Virus record (IMG/VR): IMGVR_UViG_3300038961_000049
Coordinates: 1-25,349 of that record
Source of the DNA: a virus
DNA: 25,349 bases
Reading direction: 5' to 3' (one strand)
Below the pieces are notes generated by a model. It made no database searches. It saw only the letters and a program-made list of their open reading frames with translations, and was not told where the DNA came from. This document shows, piece after piece, positions 1-7,591 of this stretch. A program made the position numbers and the translations under genes. Within the stretch, counting starts at the first letter, position 1; the number at the start of each line of letters is the position of its first letter.

Positions 1-1028
1 CCATCACTGGATGTTTGACCTGCCTTATATACACCATTGTTAAAGAAATCATCTAGGTGCTCTCTAGCACGAACATCAAAAGTATTGACAACATAATCAC
101 CATGTGTCTCATAAGTACGACGAGCAATAGACTTCTCAATCTCGTTATATGTTGTATGATCAACAAAGTTCTCTACAATAGAGTTGTTCAGACGCAACAA
201 TTCGATGAAGTTCTTATCAGTATCATCAGCAATTGCTTTCTTAACAAGCTGTGTCTTAATTCTAAACCTGTGTGAACCTGGAGCAGAGTAGTTAGATGAT
301 CCAATTGCATTGTCCGTTAAGGAAGGATCGTCTTCTGGGGTAATGATTGATTCTGATACTTCGAATCCGACTCTGTAGGAAGGATTATTGGTATACTGAT
401 CAAGAATAATATAAGCAGAAATGATGTCAACAAAGTGACCACGGATGAAATAGACTCCTTCATTAATATATGCTGTAGAACCAATTCTTGCAGAATCAAC
501 TGGCAGTAACTGTGCCCATGGAGATCCAATCTCAATCAAAGTATTACCAAAAGTTAATTCTTCTTCACAAATTAACTGTTCATTATTTTGGAATACCTTT
601 GTAGAAGTATCTGAAGTTGTGTCACCAGACTCAATATACTTCAGATAGAATGTAATATAACCAGCAGTTGATTCAGTAGCAGGGATAGAGAAGAGAATCT
701 TAGCCTTGATGCCAGTGGTTAGACCCTCAACAATCTTTCCGTGTAACTGAGTACGATAAGTCTCAACGTCAACTCCTAAAAATGCCTGCTGTATAAGCAC
801 ACAATGTACATTCAGGTCATAACCTATTTGACCTGGAATGACCATAGCACCTTCTTTAAACAGGTGCTGTCCCATTGCTTCGACCTGATTCTGCAGGATC
901 GATTGCATAGTGGTAAGTTCTCTTGCCTGGATTGGGAATCCTGGTCGGAAGAGAACTCTATAAAAGTTTTTATCTTTACTGAAATCGTCAAAATATGGAG
1001 CGATATTCAGATTAGTATTCTGTGGCAT
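1..1028 (-). CDS. DUF4815-type virion structural protein (3' end missing)
   Basis: The frame begins at an ATG (complement of 1026-1028) and stays open to the left edge, so about 342 N-terminal codons are visible and the C-terminus is missing. The product starts MPQNTNLNIAPYFDDFSKDK and continues with RVLFRPGFPIQARELTTMQS and then QNQVEAMGQHLFKEGAMVIPG, the N-terminal pattern I associate with DUF4815 proteins of T4-like cyanophages (family assignment from memory, not searched). DUF4815 proteins are virion components of unknown detailed function; a baseplate or tail role is inferred from position. No signal peptide or membrane segment is seen. The start lies 4 bases after the gp8 stop (TAA AGAG ATG), with only a weak AAAGAG before it, which suggests translation coupled to gp8. 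Confidence is high that it is a real gene and moderate for the family name. Confidence 0.85.
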   Translation of the reverse strand, partial: MPQNTNLNIAPYFDDFSKDKNFYRVLFRPGFPIQARELTTMQSILQNQVEAMGQHLFKEGAMVIPGQIGYDLNVHCVLIQQAFLGVDVETYRTQLHGKIVEGLTTGIKAKILFSIPATESTAGYITFYLKYIESGDTTSDTSTKVFQNNEQLICEEELTFGNTLIEIGSPWAQLLPVDSARIGSTAYINEGVYFIRGHFVDIISAYIILDQYTNNPSYRVGFEVSESIITPEDDPSLTDNAIGSSNYSAPGSHRFRIKTQLVKKAIADDTDKNFIELLRLNNSIVENFVDHTTYNEIEKSIARRTYETHGDYVVNTFDVRAREHLDDFFNNGVYKAGQTSSD

Positions 1029-1032
1029 CTCT

Positions 1033-2568
1033 TTAGAATTCGATTACGATCTTGATATCTTCGATTTGGTCACCAGCACGAGAAATTGCTCCTCTGTTGT
1101 CTATGTAGATGATCTCACCAGAGTTAGGTTCGATCTCAGGTTTGGCATATCCGTTGGTGAATGACATACCAAGGTCATATTCAGTGTTATTAATAATACG
1201 TGTGGAGGCTCCAGATACAATTGGGAAGTTGATATCTGGGTCAGCAGATGTACCAGAAGTAGCACCTACGACAGGGTTACCACCCTCAAAGTCTGTCAAG
1301 TTACCAGTGATCTCAGGGAATACACCGTCAACTCTGTTCTGATAATATTTAAGAACTTTAGTTGTATCATTCCATGAAATAACCCGACCTCTAGCAGTCA
1401 CCTGTTGACCACCTACAGTTCGGGACTGGGTTACTATTTCGTCAGTTTGGAACTGACCTGTAAATGTTGGACTAAAGATAACTGCATTAGTTCCTGATAG
1501 GGTAATAGCAGATGTAAGTTCTGTAGTACCATATTGCTTAGGATTGATTACCAATCCAATACGACGATAGTCGTTATCTGTTGGGAAGTCACCTGATCCT
1601 TCATCATAGGTGAACTTCGTGTTAATCATAATTCTATATCCACCTAACTCAGAGTCTGGTTCAGCACCATGACCACTGTCAGGAGGAATAATAACATCAA
1701 TAGAAGCACCAGTACCTGTACCAGCACCAATACCGTTCACTTCATCAATAATAATCTTACCAAAGTTATATCCAGATCCACCAGATGTCACAGTAGCAGA
1801 TACAACTCTACCACCATCAACCACTAGTGATACTCTTCCACCTACCCCATCACCCTTAATGGGTACGTTCTCATAAGTTCCGTTGTTATATCCAGTACCA
1901 GATGCCTGAATAACAACACTATCAATCTCACCACCAACTGCATCACCAGTAACAGCAACGTCGCTGAGTACAGGCATGTAGTCGTTTGAGAAGAATTTTA
2001 AGACTTGACCAACAGGTATAGTATAAAGATACTTCCAACGATAGCCATCGGAGGTAGTGATAATACTTGTGGAAGTGCCTGTCGGCTCCACTGTCGAAGG
2101 TTTGCCATTTGGATCGGAAGGAGATGTGCCATTATATATGCACTTGTATACCTGATATTGACTATTAACTACATAAAAGTCAGCATCATATAGTTTGGTA
2201 GCACCAGACGATGCAGTCTTAGTAGAACTGTAGTCGTGACGGTACATGTCGTAAACATAACCTAGTCCACCAGTGGTTTGTTCTGGGGGTGTCCAGTCGA
2301 TACGACGTACTACCTGAACCGTGTCGTTAGCTAAAACACGTTTCATTGATATCATATCAGCAAACGTGTCTGAAAACTCTTGGAATGAGTCCACTGGAGT
2401 CGGTGGTGCGTTCTCGTTATCCCACTCTTGTGGTCTACCAATAAACACGTATAACCTGTCTCTAGAGGCTCCCGCCACGAGGTCGGACTGCGATGGGTCG
2501 GCACCCTCTAGAGACTTAATAAATCTCTCCGCAGTAAAAATTCTAAATTGATCTGTGAGAAGTGCCAT
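1033..2568 (-). CDS. gp8: Baseplate wedge protein, T4 gp8 homologue with repeat insertion
   Basis: 511 residues, against about 334 in T4 gp8, a component of the baseplate wedge. The T4 landmarks are present in order: VFIGRPQEWDNENAPPTP (residues 41-58; T4 has ITFGRSEPW..APPYPTDS), VRRIDW (87-92; T4 IPRRDW), VYKCIYNG (140-147), a TVEPTG..DGYRWKYLYTIP stretch (159-185; T4 IEPGDGYVWEYLFEIP), a ..MINTKF..DYRRIGLVINP segment (313-343; T4 GFRQISIITNP) and the C-terminus SGEIIYIDNR..DQIEDIKIVIEF (T4 SGEMIYMENR..DQTEEINILFTF). The extra length is one Gly-rich insertion at about 205-300 with GxGY repeats and a second at about 365-455. The start is ATG at 2568, behind an AAGGAAGG ribosome-binding candidate. 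In a T4-like wedge gp8 contacts gp10 and gp7, which fits the gp10-N-like protein two genes upstream. Function is known from the family; the insertions are directly seen. Confidence 0.92.
   Translation of the reverse strand: MALLTDQFRIFTAERFIKSLEGADPSQSDLVAGASRDRLYVFIGRPQEWDNENAPPTPVDSFQEFSDTFADMISMKRVLANDTVQVVRRIDWTPPEQTTGGLGYVYDMYRHDYSSTKTASSGATKLYDADFYVVNSQYQVYKCIYNGTSPSDPNGKPSTVEPTGTSTSIITTSDGYRWKYLYTIPVGQVLKFFSNDYMPVLSDVAVTGDAVGGEIDSVVIQASGTGYNNGTYENVPIKGDGVGGRVSLVVDGGRVVSATVTSGGSGYNFGKIIIDEVNGIGAGTGTGASIDVIIPPDSGHGAEPDSELGGYRIMINTKFTYDEGSGDFPTDNDYRRIGLVINPKQYGTTELTSAITLSGTNAVIFSPTFTGQFQTDEIVTQSRTVGGQQVTARGRVISWNDTTKVLKYYQNRVDGVFPEITGNLTDFEGGNPVVGATSGTSADPDINFPIVSGASTRIINNTEYDLGMSFTNGYAKPEIEPNSGEIIYIDNRGAISRAGDQIEDIKIVIEF
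1669..1956 (-). repeat. GxGY glycine-rich module inserted inside gp8
   Basis: Residues about 205-300 of gp8 have no counterpart in T4 gp8. They hold two copies of a short repeat: SVVIQASGTGYNNGTYENVP and SATVTSGGSGYNFGKIIIDE. The same pattern (hydrophobic strand, small residue, GxGY, strand, Gly/Ala run) occurs in the neighbouring 2603-4453 protein and at both ends of the giant protein. Confidence 0.75.
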
Positions 2569-2581
2569 GTTGCAGCTTTAA

Positions 2582-2589
2582 CCTTCCTT
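2582..2589 (-). promoter_or_regulatory. Ribosome-binding candidate for gp8
   Basis: The minus strand reads AAGGAAGG here, the best Shine-Dalgarno-like sequence of any junction in the window. It ends 13 bases before the gp8 ATG, longer than the usual 5-9, so its strength is uncertain. It supports the ATG at 2568 as the start. Confidence 0.5.
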
Positions 2590-2590
2590 A

Positions 2591-2598
2591 TATTTAGT
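2591..2598 (-). promoter_or_regulatory. T4-late-like promoter motif before gp8
   Basis: The minus strand reads ACTAAATA, 6 of 8 matches to the T4 late promoter box TATAAATA, which is read by the phage sigma factor gp55 in T4 and probably by its homologue in cyanophages. It lies 22 bases before the gp8 ATG, between the upstream stop and the ribosome-binding candidate. AT-rich sequence can give such a match by chance. Confidence 0.35.
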
Positions 2599-2602
2599 AA
2601 AC

Positions 2603-4453
2603 TTATTCTGGTTCGTTTCTAACTAGGTTAGTGAACTCCTGTTTCCAGAATACAGCAGTTGCACCAGATCCTCCACCAGTGAGTGTGTCGGAAGTGGTAA
2701 ACTTGTAGGTATTACCATTATTAGTTAATGTATCTACCTCTAATTTGACATAATCAGTAGAATATTCATTATCAAATGAGACAACTTTAGCAGTCACTCC
2801 AGTAGAGTTACCTGTAATTGTCTCACCAATAGTGAAATTAACACTATTCCAAGACTTAGCAATGATGATAGCAGTTCCTACATGTGCTATACCATCAGCG
2901 AGAGCACCAGCAGTAGAAACTGTAGAGACTAAAGGAACTAAGTTAGAGTCATATATCTGATCACCCTGTTGGAACAGAGTTGTGTTCTCACCACCTATAG
3001 TTTCCTCAATACCATATAGTGATGATGCAATACCACCATCTAAACTAATTTCATCCTCAAAGTCTGTATCAGTATTTACCAAGTCAATGATGCCATCACC
3101 AGCACCATCCAATTCATCATCATCTTCGAATACAAATCCAGTTAAGGTACCAATAGGATCTTCGAAGGTAACAATAACACCATTAACATCCTCAATTAGC
3201 ACGTGTGGAGATACACCAGTACCAGAAGAACTAGCAACACCAGCAATAAACTGAATCACAGCAGTCTTTTCATTAGAACGACCACCATCGATAAATGCTA
3301 ATTCATCAACTTCGAATGTTACGAATAATTCTCTAGTTGCAGGGTTCCAGTCATATACTATGGCAACCTTATTGGACTTATCCTCTTCTACTCTTCTGAG
3401 TCTGTCTGATACAGTAAAAGCATATCCAGATATACCATCATTGCCATTTGCTAGAGAGTCCAATACAACTCTTTGATCATAACGAAAATTAATACCTCTA
3501 GTACATCCAGTAAAACTATTAGCAGTCTTACCAGTATATCTAACAATCTCTCCACCTATTTGGAACTTACCAGAACCTGAATATGCATTAGTTGTCTGTA
3601 CATAGAAAGTCTGATCTGATGCAGTAGCATCACGAATAAGACCTGTGAGATTGTATACTGTACTTTCTAGAGAAGTTCTATTTCTCTGTGTTCTAATGAG
3701 GTTAGTATCTCTAGTAAAGATAACACTTGGTGGGTTAACATATCCACCACCAGGATTAAGTATGTCAATACTTGTAATAGCACCAAGGTTAATCTTAGCT
3801 TCTGCCTCAGCACCTGATCCACCACCACCAATTAACTGAATAATAGGAGGTGTCTCGAAAAATTCTCCAGCATCACTGATATTAATACCAGTAACACTAC
3901 CAAATTGTTCTACTTCAGCAACACCAGTAGCACCATCTCCTCCACCTCCACCAGAGATAACAAGAGTAATATCTTCTGCAGTATAGTTTCTTCCTTTTGC
4001 TTCTATAGCAAGACCAGTAACACCACCAGTTACGGGAACTAGTTCTGCACCTGATCCACCACCACCTCTAATCTCAGCAGTAGCAGTAAAGTATCCATCA
4101 CCAGGTTGATTTACTTGTAGGTGGGAAAGTCCTCCACTACCATCATCCTTAAGGAATATATTTGCATCCCCTTTAGTTAATCCAGGATCATCACTCTCAA
4201 TAATCAATCTTAATGGATCATATCCCTCACCAGGATCTATAACATCTACTGATAATAGATCACCATTAACACCAATATTTGCACGAAGTACAGCATCTCT
4301 TATAGGTGTACCGCAATTTCCGATACTAAGTCTAGGAGGATCATTTGCATCATAATCCTGTCCAGGGTTAGTAACGATTACATCCTCAACACCGTATACA
4401 CTGTTAAAGACTGGTTCGATTGTGGCTCCACTTCCAGGGACTGTTCTTGTCAT
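2603..4453 (-). CDS. Glycine-rich repeat structural protein, unknown role
   Basis: 616 residues with no enzyme motif. Residues 20-250 carry six imperfect repeats of the form strand-(D/N)PGxGY-strand-Gly/Ala-rich loop, for example SVDVIDPGEGYDPLRLIIES, SIDILNPGGGYVNPPSVIF and IIQLIGGGGSGAEAEAKINL. A segment at about 293-320 (SGKFQIGGEIVRYTGK followed by FTGCTRGIN) is a module I recall from other cyanophage virion proteins. Residues 441-475 are Asp/Glu-rich with an EF-hand-like run. The C-terminal part has an F-x-x-GE-type module (FTIGETITGNSTGVTAKVVS) also seen in the giant protein. The ATG at 4453 lies 1 base after the upstream stop, with only a weak ATAAG before it, so translation is probably coupled. 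The repeats suggest a beta-rich elongated baseplate or fibre component; the exact role is not recognisable. Confidence 0.85.
   Translation of the reverse strand: MTRTVPGSGATIEPVFNSVYGVEDVIVTNPGQDYDANDPPRLSIGNCGTPIRDAVLRANIGVNGDLLSVDVIDPGEGYDPLRLIIESDDPGLTKGDANIFLKDDGSGGLSHLQVNQPGDGYFTATAEIRGGGGSGAELVPVTGGVTGLAIEAKGRNYTAEDITLVISGGGGGDGATGVAEVEQFGSVTGINISDAGEFFETPPIIQLIGGGGSGAEAEAKINLGAITSIDILNPGGGYVNPPSVIFTRDTNLIRTQRNRTSLESTVYNLTGLIRDATASDQTFYVQTTNAYSGSGKFQIGGEIVRYTGKTANSFTGCTRGINFRYDQRVVLDSLANGNDGISGYAFTVSDRLRRVEEDKSNKVAIVYDWNPATRELFVTFEVDELAFIDGGRSNEKTAVIQFIAGVASSSGTGVSPHVLIEDVNGVIVTFEDPIGTLTGFVFEDDDELDGAGDGIIDLVNTDTDFEDEISLDGGIASSLYGIEETIGGENTTLFQQGDQIYDSNLVPLVSTVSTAGALADGIAHVGTAIIIAKSWNSVNFTIGETITGNSTGVTAKVVSFDNEYSTDYVKLEVDTLTNNGNTYKFTTSDTLTGGGSGATAVFWKQEFTNLVRNEPE
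3029..3133 (-). other. Acidic, possibly calcium-binding loop in the glycine-rich protein
   Basis: Residues about 441-475 are dominated by Asp and Glu. DGAGDGIIDLVN within them matches much of an EF-hand-type loop: Asp at 1, Asp-Gly at 5-6, Ile at 8, Asp at 9. Position 3 is Ala and position 12 is Asn, so the match is incomplete. Calcium binding is a suggestion only. Confidence 0.3.
3704..4396 (-). repeat. Six GxGY repeats
   Basis: Residues about 20-250 hold six repeats at an interval of roughly 30-45 residues, anchored on NPGQDY, DPGEGY, QPGDGY, AKGRNY, DAGEFF and NPGGGY, most followed by a Gly/Ala-rich loop. The fourth and fifth copies have lost the full GxGY core but keep position and flanking strands. 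These resemble the repeats at both ends of the giant protein and in the gp8 insertion. Confidence 0.75.
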
Positions 4454-4454
4454 C

Positions 4455-5954
4455 TTATGCTATTGTCAGAGTACCCATCATTGCTGAGTGAACTTCACAC
4501 TGATAAACATATGACGTACCTGCAGATAAAGTATGTGGAACGACATATGTGGTTGTTCCATTTGCATCTGCAGTTACACCATCAGTTACTGCCATTCCAC
4601 CAGATGAAACACGTAGCTTAAGTGGATGACTAGCACCAGTAGTATTGTAAAACTTGTAAGTAAATCCTCTATAAAGGATTAAACCAGGATTATCTGTAGA
4701 AGAATTAATCCCAGGACCATTAATGCGATATGCTCCGTTGCTTGGTGCATTAAAGGAATAATATAAAGTAGGAGAATCGCCAACTTCCCATTGACTGTTC
4801 TCTCCATCATAGTAAAGTGATTTACCTTCTATAGTATTCTGAGGAATTAACCTATCAGAAGTAATGCTCAATGTACTTCCTGCCATGGCAGTAGTGATTC
4901 CATCTGAACCCTGAATGGTTACAGTAGAGTCTGATGCAGCAGCAGTATAAGATCCAGTATTACCAGCGATTGTTTGTACAACATTCTGTACAATATTTGG
5001 AGCATCGTTGGTAATAGTAATAGTATTGGTACTTAAGTTTGTACTGATACTAGCACCACCTGCAATGGTCAAAGTGTCTGTAGTTACAGTAGCAGAAGTG
5101 CTACCATTGTCTGCAGCGAAAGTTTCGAATAGATTTTGATCAGGATCACCAAGTGCTCCTGTCATGTTTATAGTAAGAGTATCGCCAGTAATACTGGTGG
5201 AGATATTAGTACCGCCAACAACAATGAGAGTGTCGTTAACAGCGGAAGCAGTTGTTGTGCCAGTGTCGGCGTTGACTGTTTCGAATAGATTCTGTGTAGT
5301 ACCTCCTCCACCTCCAGATCCTTGTTCGTCATTCGCTGGCTCCCATTTTGTAGTACTCGCATTCCACTTTAAAACTTGCCCACCTGAAGGACCACCATTC
5401 ACAGTGGTATCTACATCAGAAAGGATATTAATACTATCATTTACATCAACTAGTTGGATCCAATCAGGATCATGGGAAAAATGTAATTTTCCTGTGTCAT
5501 GTGTATGAGCAACCATACCATGATGAGTAGAAGCACTTGGTAGAGCAGCAGCATTTGCATATGGTGCATGCCACTTAAGGTATCCATCATCACCATCGAT
5601 ATAAGTTAGTGCCGATCCTGTACCACCAGCCCAAAACTTAATGTCTCCTGTACCAGTCTGCCTAATCGTTATATTATCAGTACCGTCACAAATTAATTGA
5701 TGACCATTCGTATCTAAATTGGCACTTAAAAGATTAAAATCTGCACCTCGGAATGCAGGAGTTGGTGTACTACTCCATTTAAGTACTTGTCCATCCGTTA
5801 TACCAGCACCAATATCGATATGGATGTCTGTGTCATTACCTAATTTCTGATATAGTTCGTCAAAGTTGGCATTATACTTGATAGCACCGTCCCTCAGGGT
5901 GTCGCCTGTGCCATCATTTGCCGAAGAACCAATACCAACTAGCTGTTTTGCCAT
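4455..5954 (-). CDS. Fibre/baseplate protein: gp10-like N-terminus, beta repeats, cupredoxin-like C-terminus
   Basis: 499 residues. Residues 6-40 (VGIGSSANDGTGDTLRDGAI then NANFDELYQKLG) resemble the N-terminus of T4 gp10 (IGNVVDDGTGDYLRKGGI then NENFDELYYELG), the part that ties gp10 into the wedge; many cyanophage fibre proteins share this head. Residues about 120-207 hold phage-fibre phrases (GKLHFSH, LSDVDTT, GGQVLKWN..KWEPA). Then come a Gly-run hinge (213-218) and three tandem beta repeats (about 221-367). Residues about 395-499 form a cupredoxin-like domain with His443, Cys486, His489 and Met492. The ATG at 5954 has only a weak GTAAGAAA before it. The whole looks like a baseplate-attached trimeric fibre or spike. 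It is not a full gp10: length and C-terminus differ, so no gene symbol is given. Confidence 0.85.
   Translation of the reverse strand: MAKQLVGIGSSANDGTGDTLRDGAIKYNANFDELYQKLGNDTDIHIDIGAGITDGQVLKWSSTPTPAFRGADFNLLSANLDTNGHQLICDGTDNITIRQTGTGDIKFWAGGTGSALTYIDGDDGYLKWHAPYANAAALPSASTHHGMVAHTHDTGKLHFSHDPDWIQLVDVNDSINILSDVDTTVNGGPSGGQVLKWNASTTKWEPANDEQGSGGGGGTTQNLFETVNADTGTTTASAVNDTLIVVGGTNISTSITGDTLTINMTGALGDPDQNLFETFAADNGSTSATVTTDTLTIAGGASISTNLSTNTITITNDAPNIVQNVVQTIAGNTGSYTAAASDSTVTIQGSDGITTAMAGSTLSITSDRLIPQNTIEGKSLYYDGENSQWEVGDSPTLYYSFNAPSNGAYRINGPGINSSTDNPGLILYRGFTYKFYNTTGASHPLKLRVSSGGMAVTDGVTADANGTTTYVVPHTLSAGTSYVYQCEVHSAMMGTLTIA
4458..4772 (-). other. Cupredoxin-like domain with type-1 copper ligand set
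   Basis: The C-terminal ~105 residues contain FYNTTGASHPLKLRVSS (His443) and, near the end, YVYQCEVHSAMMGTLTIA (Cys486, His489, Met492). The C-x2-H-x2-M-x-G spacing equals that of amicyanin-type blue copper proteins, and an upstream His in an N/S-H-P context is the usual first ligand. All four type-1 ligands appear present. Copper binding is inferred from family knowledge. Confidence 0.6.
4854..5294 (-). repeat. Three tandem ~50-residue beta repeats
   Basis: Three copies begin QNLFETVNADTG, QNLFETFAADNG and QNVVQTIAGNTG (residues about 221, 273 and 323). Each continues with a DTLTI-type strand, GG/GSDGI and an S-I-T-T/S-L-S-I strand. Regular short beta repeats of this kind are common in phage fibre shafts. 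Confidence 0.75.
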
Positions 5955-5976
5955 TTTCTTACAGTTTGTACAGTGT

Positions 5977-5984
5977 TATTTAGG
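5977..5984 (-). promoter_or_regulatory. T4-late-like promoter motif before the gp10-N-like gene
   Basis: The minus strand reads CCTAAATA, containing TAAATA (6 of 8 to TATAAATA) and overlapping the TAA stop of the upstream gene. It ends 22 bases before the ATG at 5954, the same spacing as the gp8 motif. The overlap with a stop codon means part of the match is forced by coding constraint. Confidence 0.35.
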
Positions 5985-7578
5985 TGGCATCGAAGGTGAT
6001 ACCAGTAGTATCGAAGGTAGCATTAGTACCATCGAAGTTTTCTGCCTGCTGACCACCGCCACCACCAGTTACGGTGAGGGTAGCAACGTCAGTTGTTAGA
6101 GGAGAGTTTTGTGCAGCAGGTGCACCAATTGGTCCCTCAATTACACACCTGAATTTGTATCCAGACATGTATGCCAATGCAGTGAAGGTGAGACTATTAG
6201 CAGTAGATCCTGTTAGAACAGCGAATGAATATCCACCGTCTGTAGATCTGAACCATTGATAAGTCTTAGGACCATCCTCAGGACTAATAGATGCAGTAAC
6301 AGTAAATGTAACTGAGTTATTAGCAGAAACAGTAGCATTAGCAGGTTGAGCACCTATCAGGATAGTAGCAGGTGCAGTTCCACCTCCGTCACCTCCACCA
6401 TCTCCAGCAGGAGCCTGAGCACCATCATTATCTGGTTTGTTGAGGGTTTCACGTGAAGTAGTTCCCATCATATAAGGGAACTGTGGATCTAATGCTCCTT
6501 CATTACCTTCTTCAGTTGCCAAGAAGTATGCATATGTACCTGTAGGATATTCTGGTGTTACACAGAATCTTCCATTATGGAAATCAAGAATACCAGTACC
6601 TTCTGCATACTCCCAATCCTGCATCAATGATCCAGCAGGAGGGTTAGCAGTAGTATTGCCGTAAGTGGGTCTGCCTGGTGCCTCTTCAGATTTAATCCTA
6701 TATGAACTACTTGCTAAAACTTTAGATGATGTATTGTCCCATGGATTACTATAAAGATAAGGTCCATACACAGGGAATCCATCAAATGCAACACCAACTA
6801 TCTTAGAATGTCCGTCAGGATGACGCATATTGTCACCATTAAACTGACTAGAACCATAGTAATCATTATATCCTGCCATTACAGCATCGTTTTGCCAACA
6901 CTCTAGGAAGTGTGTGTCATGGTAATGATACTGTCCTGTATTCTCTGGGTGTCCACCACATGAGTCATCTCCAAAATCTACAGGAGAATCTTCATAGTGT
7001 GCATTCCACTGAAATCCTGTTGGTGGGTTACCACCTGTTCCAGCACTAGGATTAAAGATTGCTACACCATTAGCAGTAACACCAACAATACCTAAAGGTA
7101 CATTTGATCTAGCATTTCTTTGATCAAAATACTCTAGAGTACCAGTGTAATTACTTCTACTATAATCTACAACTAACTCAAGATTACTTGATGTTTCTCT
7201 CCAAAACTCACCAGGACTAACAGTCTGACTAGTTCCTTTATATACAAATACTTGCTTCTTTTCATTAGCAGTTTGCTTATCAAAAATAAACAAAACCCTA
7301 TCCCCTACTTGGATCTCACTACCCAACAAAGCATTATCTGCTACAGATAAAGGTACATCTATAAGATAACCATTCTGTGTGAATGAAGGAGTATCAAATG
7401 CACGAGCAGTACCAAATGTTCCACCTCTAAAATAGAAAGTATGCTCAAAATCCTGCTCTGTTACAGCATTAGGATTATTCTGGTTAGGGAACGTACCATA
7501 CAACACTGGATTGGGGAGTCCATCCCCATCCACTGTGAGCATTTTTGTTCCTGCGTTGTATGATGACGTGGCAGCCAT
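5980..7578 (-). CDS. YHYH-domain virion protein with C-terminal Ig-like domain
   Basis: 532 residues. Residues about 150-372 fit the YHYH family: CGGHPENTGQYHYHDTHFLE (207-226, YHYH at 217-220), HSKIVGVAFDGFPVYGPYLY (257-276), then ILDFHNGRFCVTPEYPTGTY (330-349) and FPYMMG (367-372). YHYH domains have no established enzymatic role; they occur in secreted bacterial proteins and, as far as I recall, in cyanophage virions. The His-rich motif could bind metal, which is inference. Residues 385-400 are a Gly/Asp hinge. Residues about 405-504 are Ig-like (QPANATVSANNSVTFTVTAS, TYQWFRSTDGG, Cys478, TTDVATLTVTG), similar to the Ig-like end of the giant protein next door. The last ~25 residues are Gly/Asp/Thr-rich. 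The ATG at 7578 lies 13 bases after the giant gene's stop, with no strong Shine-Dalgarno. Likely a baseplate or fibre accessory exposed to the host surface. Confidence 0.88.
   Translation of the reverse strand: MAATSSYNAGTKMLTVDGDGLPNPVLYGTFPNQNNPNAVTEQDFEHTFYFRGGTFGTARAFDTPSFTQNGYLIDVPLSVADNALLGSEIQVGDRVLFIFDKQTANEKKQVFVYKGTSQTVSPGEFWRETSSNLELVVDYSRSNYTGTLEYFDQRNARSNVPLGIVGVTANGVAIFNPSAGTGGNPPTGFQWNAHYEDSPVDFGDDSCGGHPENTGQYHYHDTHFLECWQNDAVMAGYNDYYGSSQFNGDNMRHPDGHSKIVGVAFDGFPVYGPYLYSNPWDNTSSKVLASSSYRIKSEEAPGRPTYGNTTANPPAGSLMQDWEYAEGTGILDFHNGRFCVTPEYPTGTYAYFLATEEGNEGALDPQFPYMMGTTSRETLNKPDNDGAQAPAGDGGGDGGGTAPATILIGAQPANATVSANNSVTFTVTASISPEDGPKTYQWFRSTDGGYSFAVLTGSTANSLTFTALAYMSGYKFRCVIEGPIGAPAAQNSPLTTDVATLTVTGGGGGQQAENFDGTNATFDTTGITFDAT
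6067..6366 (-). other. Ig-like domain of the YHYH protein
   Basis: Residues about 405-504 show the Ig-like order: QPANATVSANNSVTFTVTAS (B strand side), YQWFRS with the core Trp, a YKFRCVI strand and a terminal VATLTV strand. The canonical B-strand Cys is absent, so no intradomain disulfide is expected. Confidence 0.65.
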
Positions 7579-7591
7579 AGTTTCTAATTAT

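Noticed and set aside
5164-5508. Overlapping + strand open frames, including a 114-codon frame
   Set aside because: They are antisense to strong minus-strand genes, have no ribosome-binding site or recognisable product, and arise from biased codon use of the repeats.
4455-5954. Calling this gene gp10
   Set aside because: Only the first ~40 residues resemble T4 gp10. The rest (beta repeats, cupredoxin-like end) and the length differ, and this N-terminal head is shared by many cyanophage fibre proteins.
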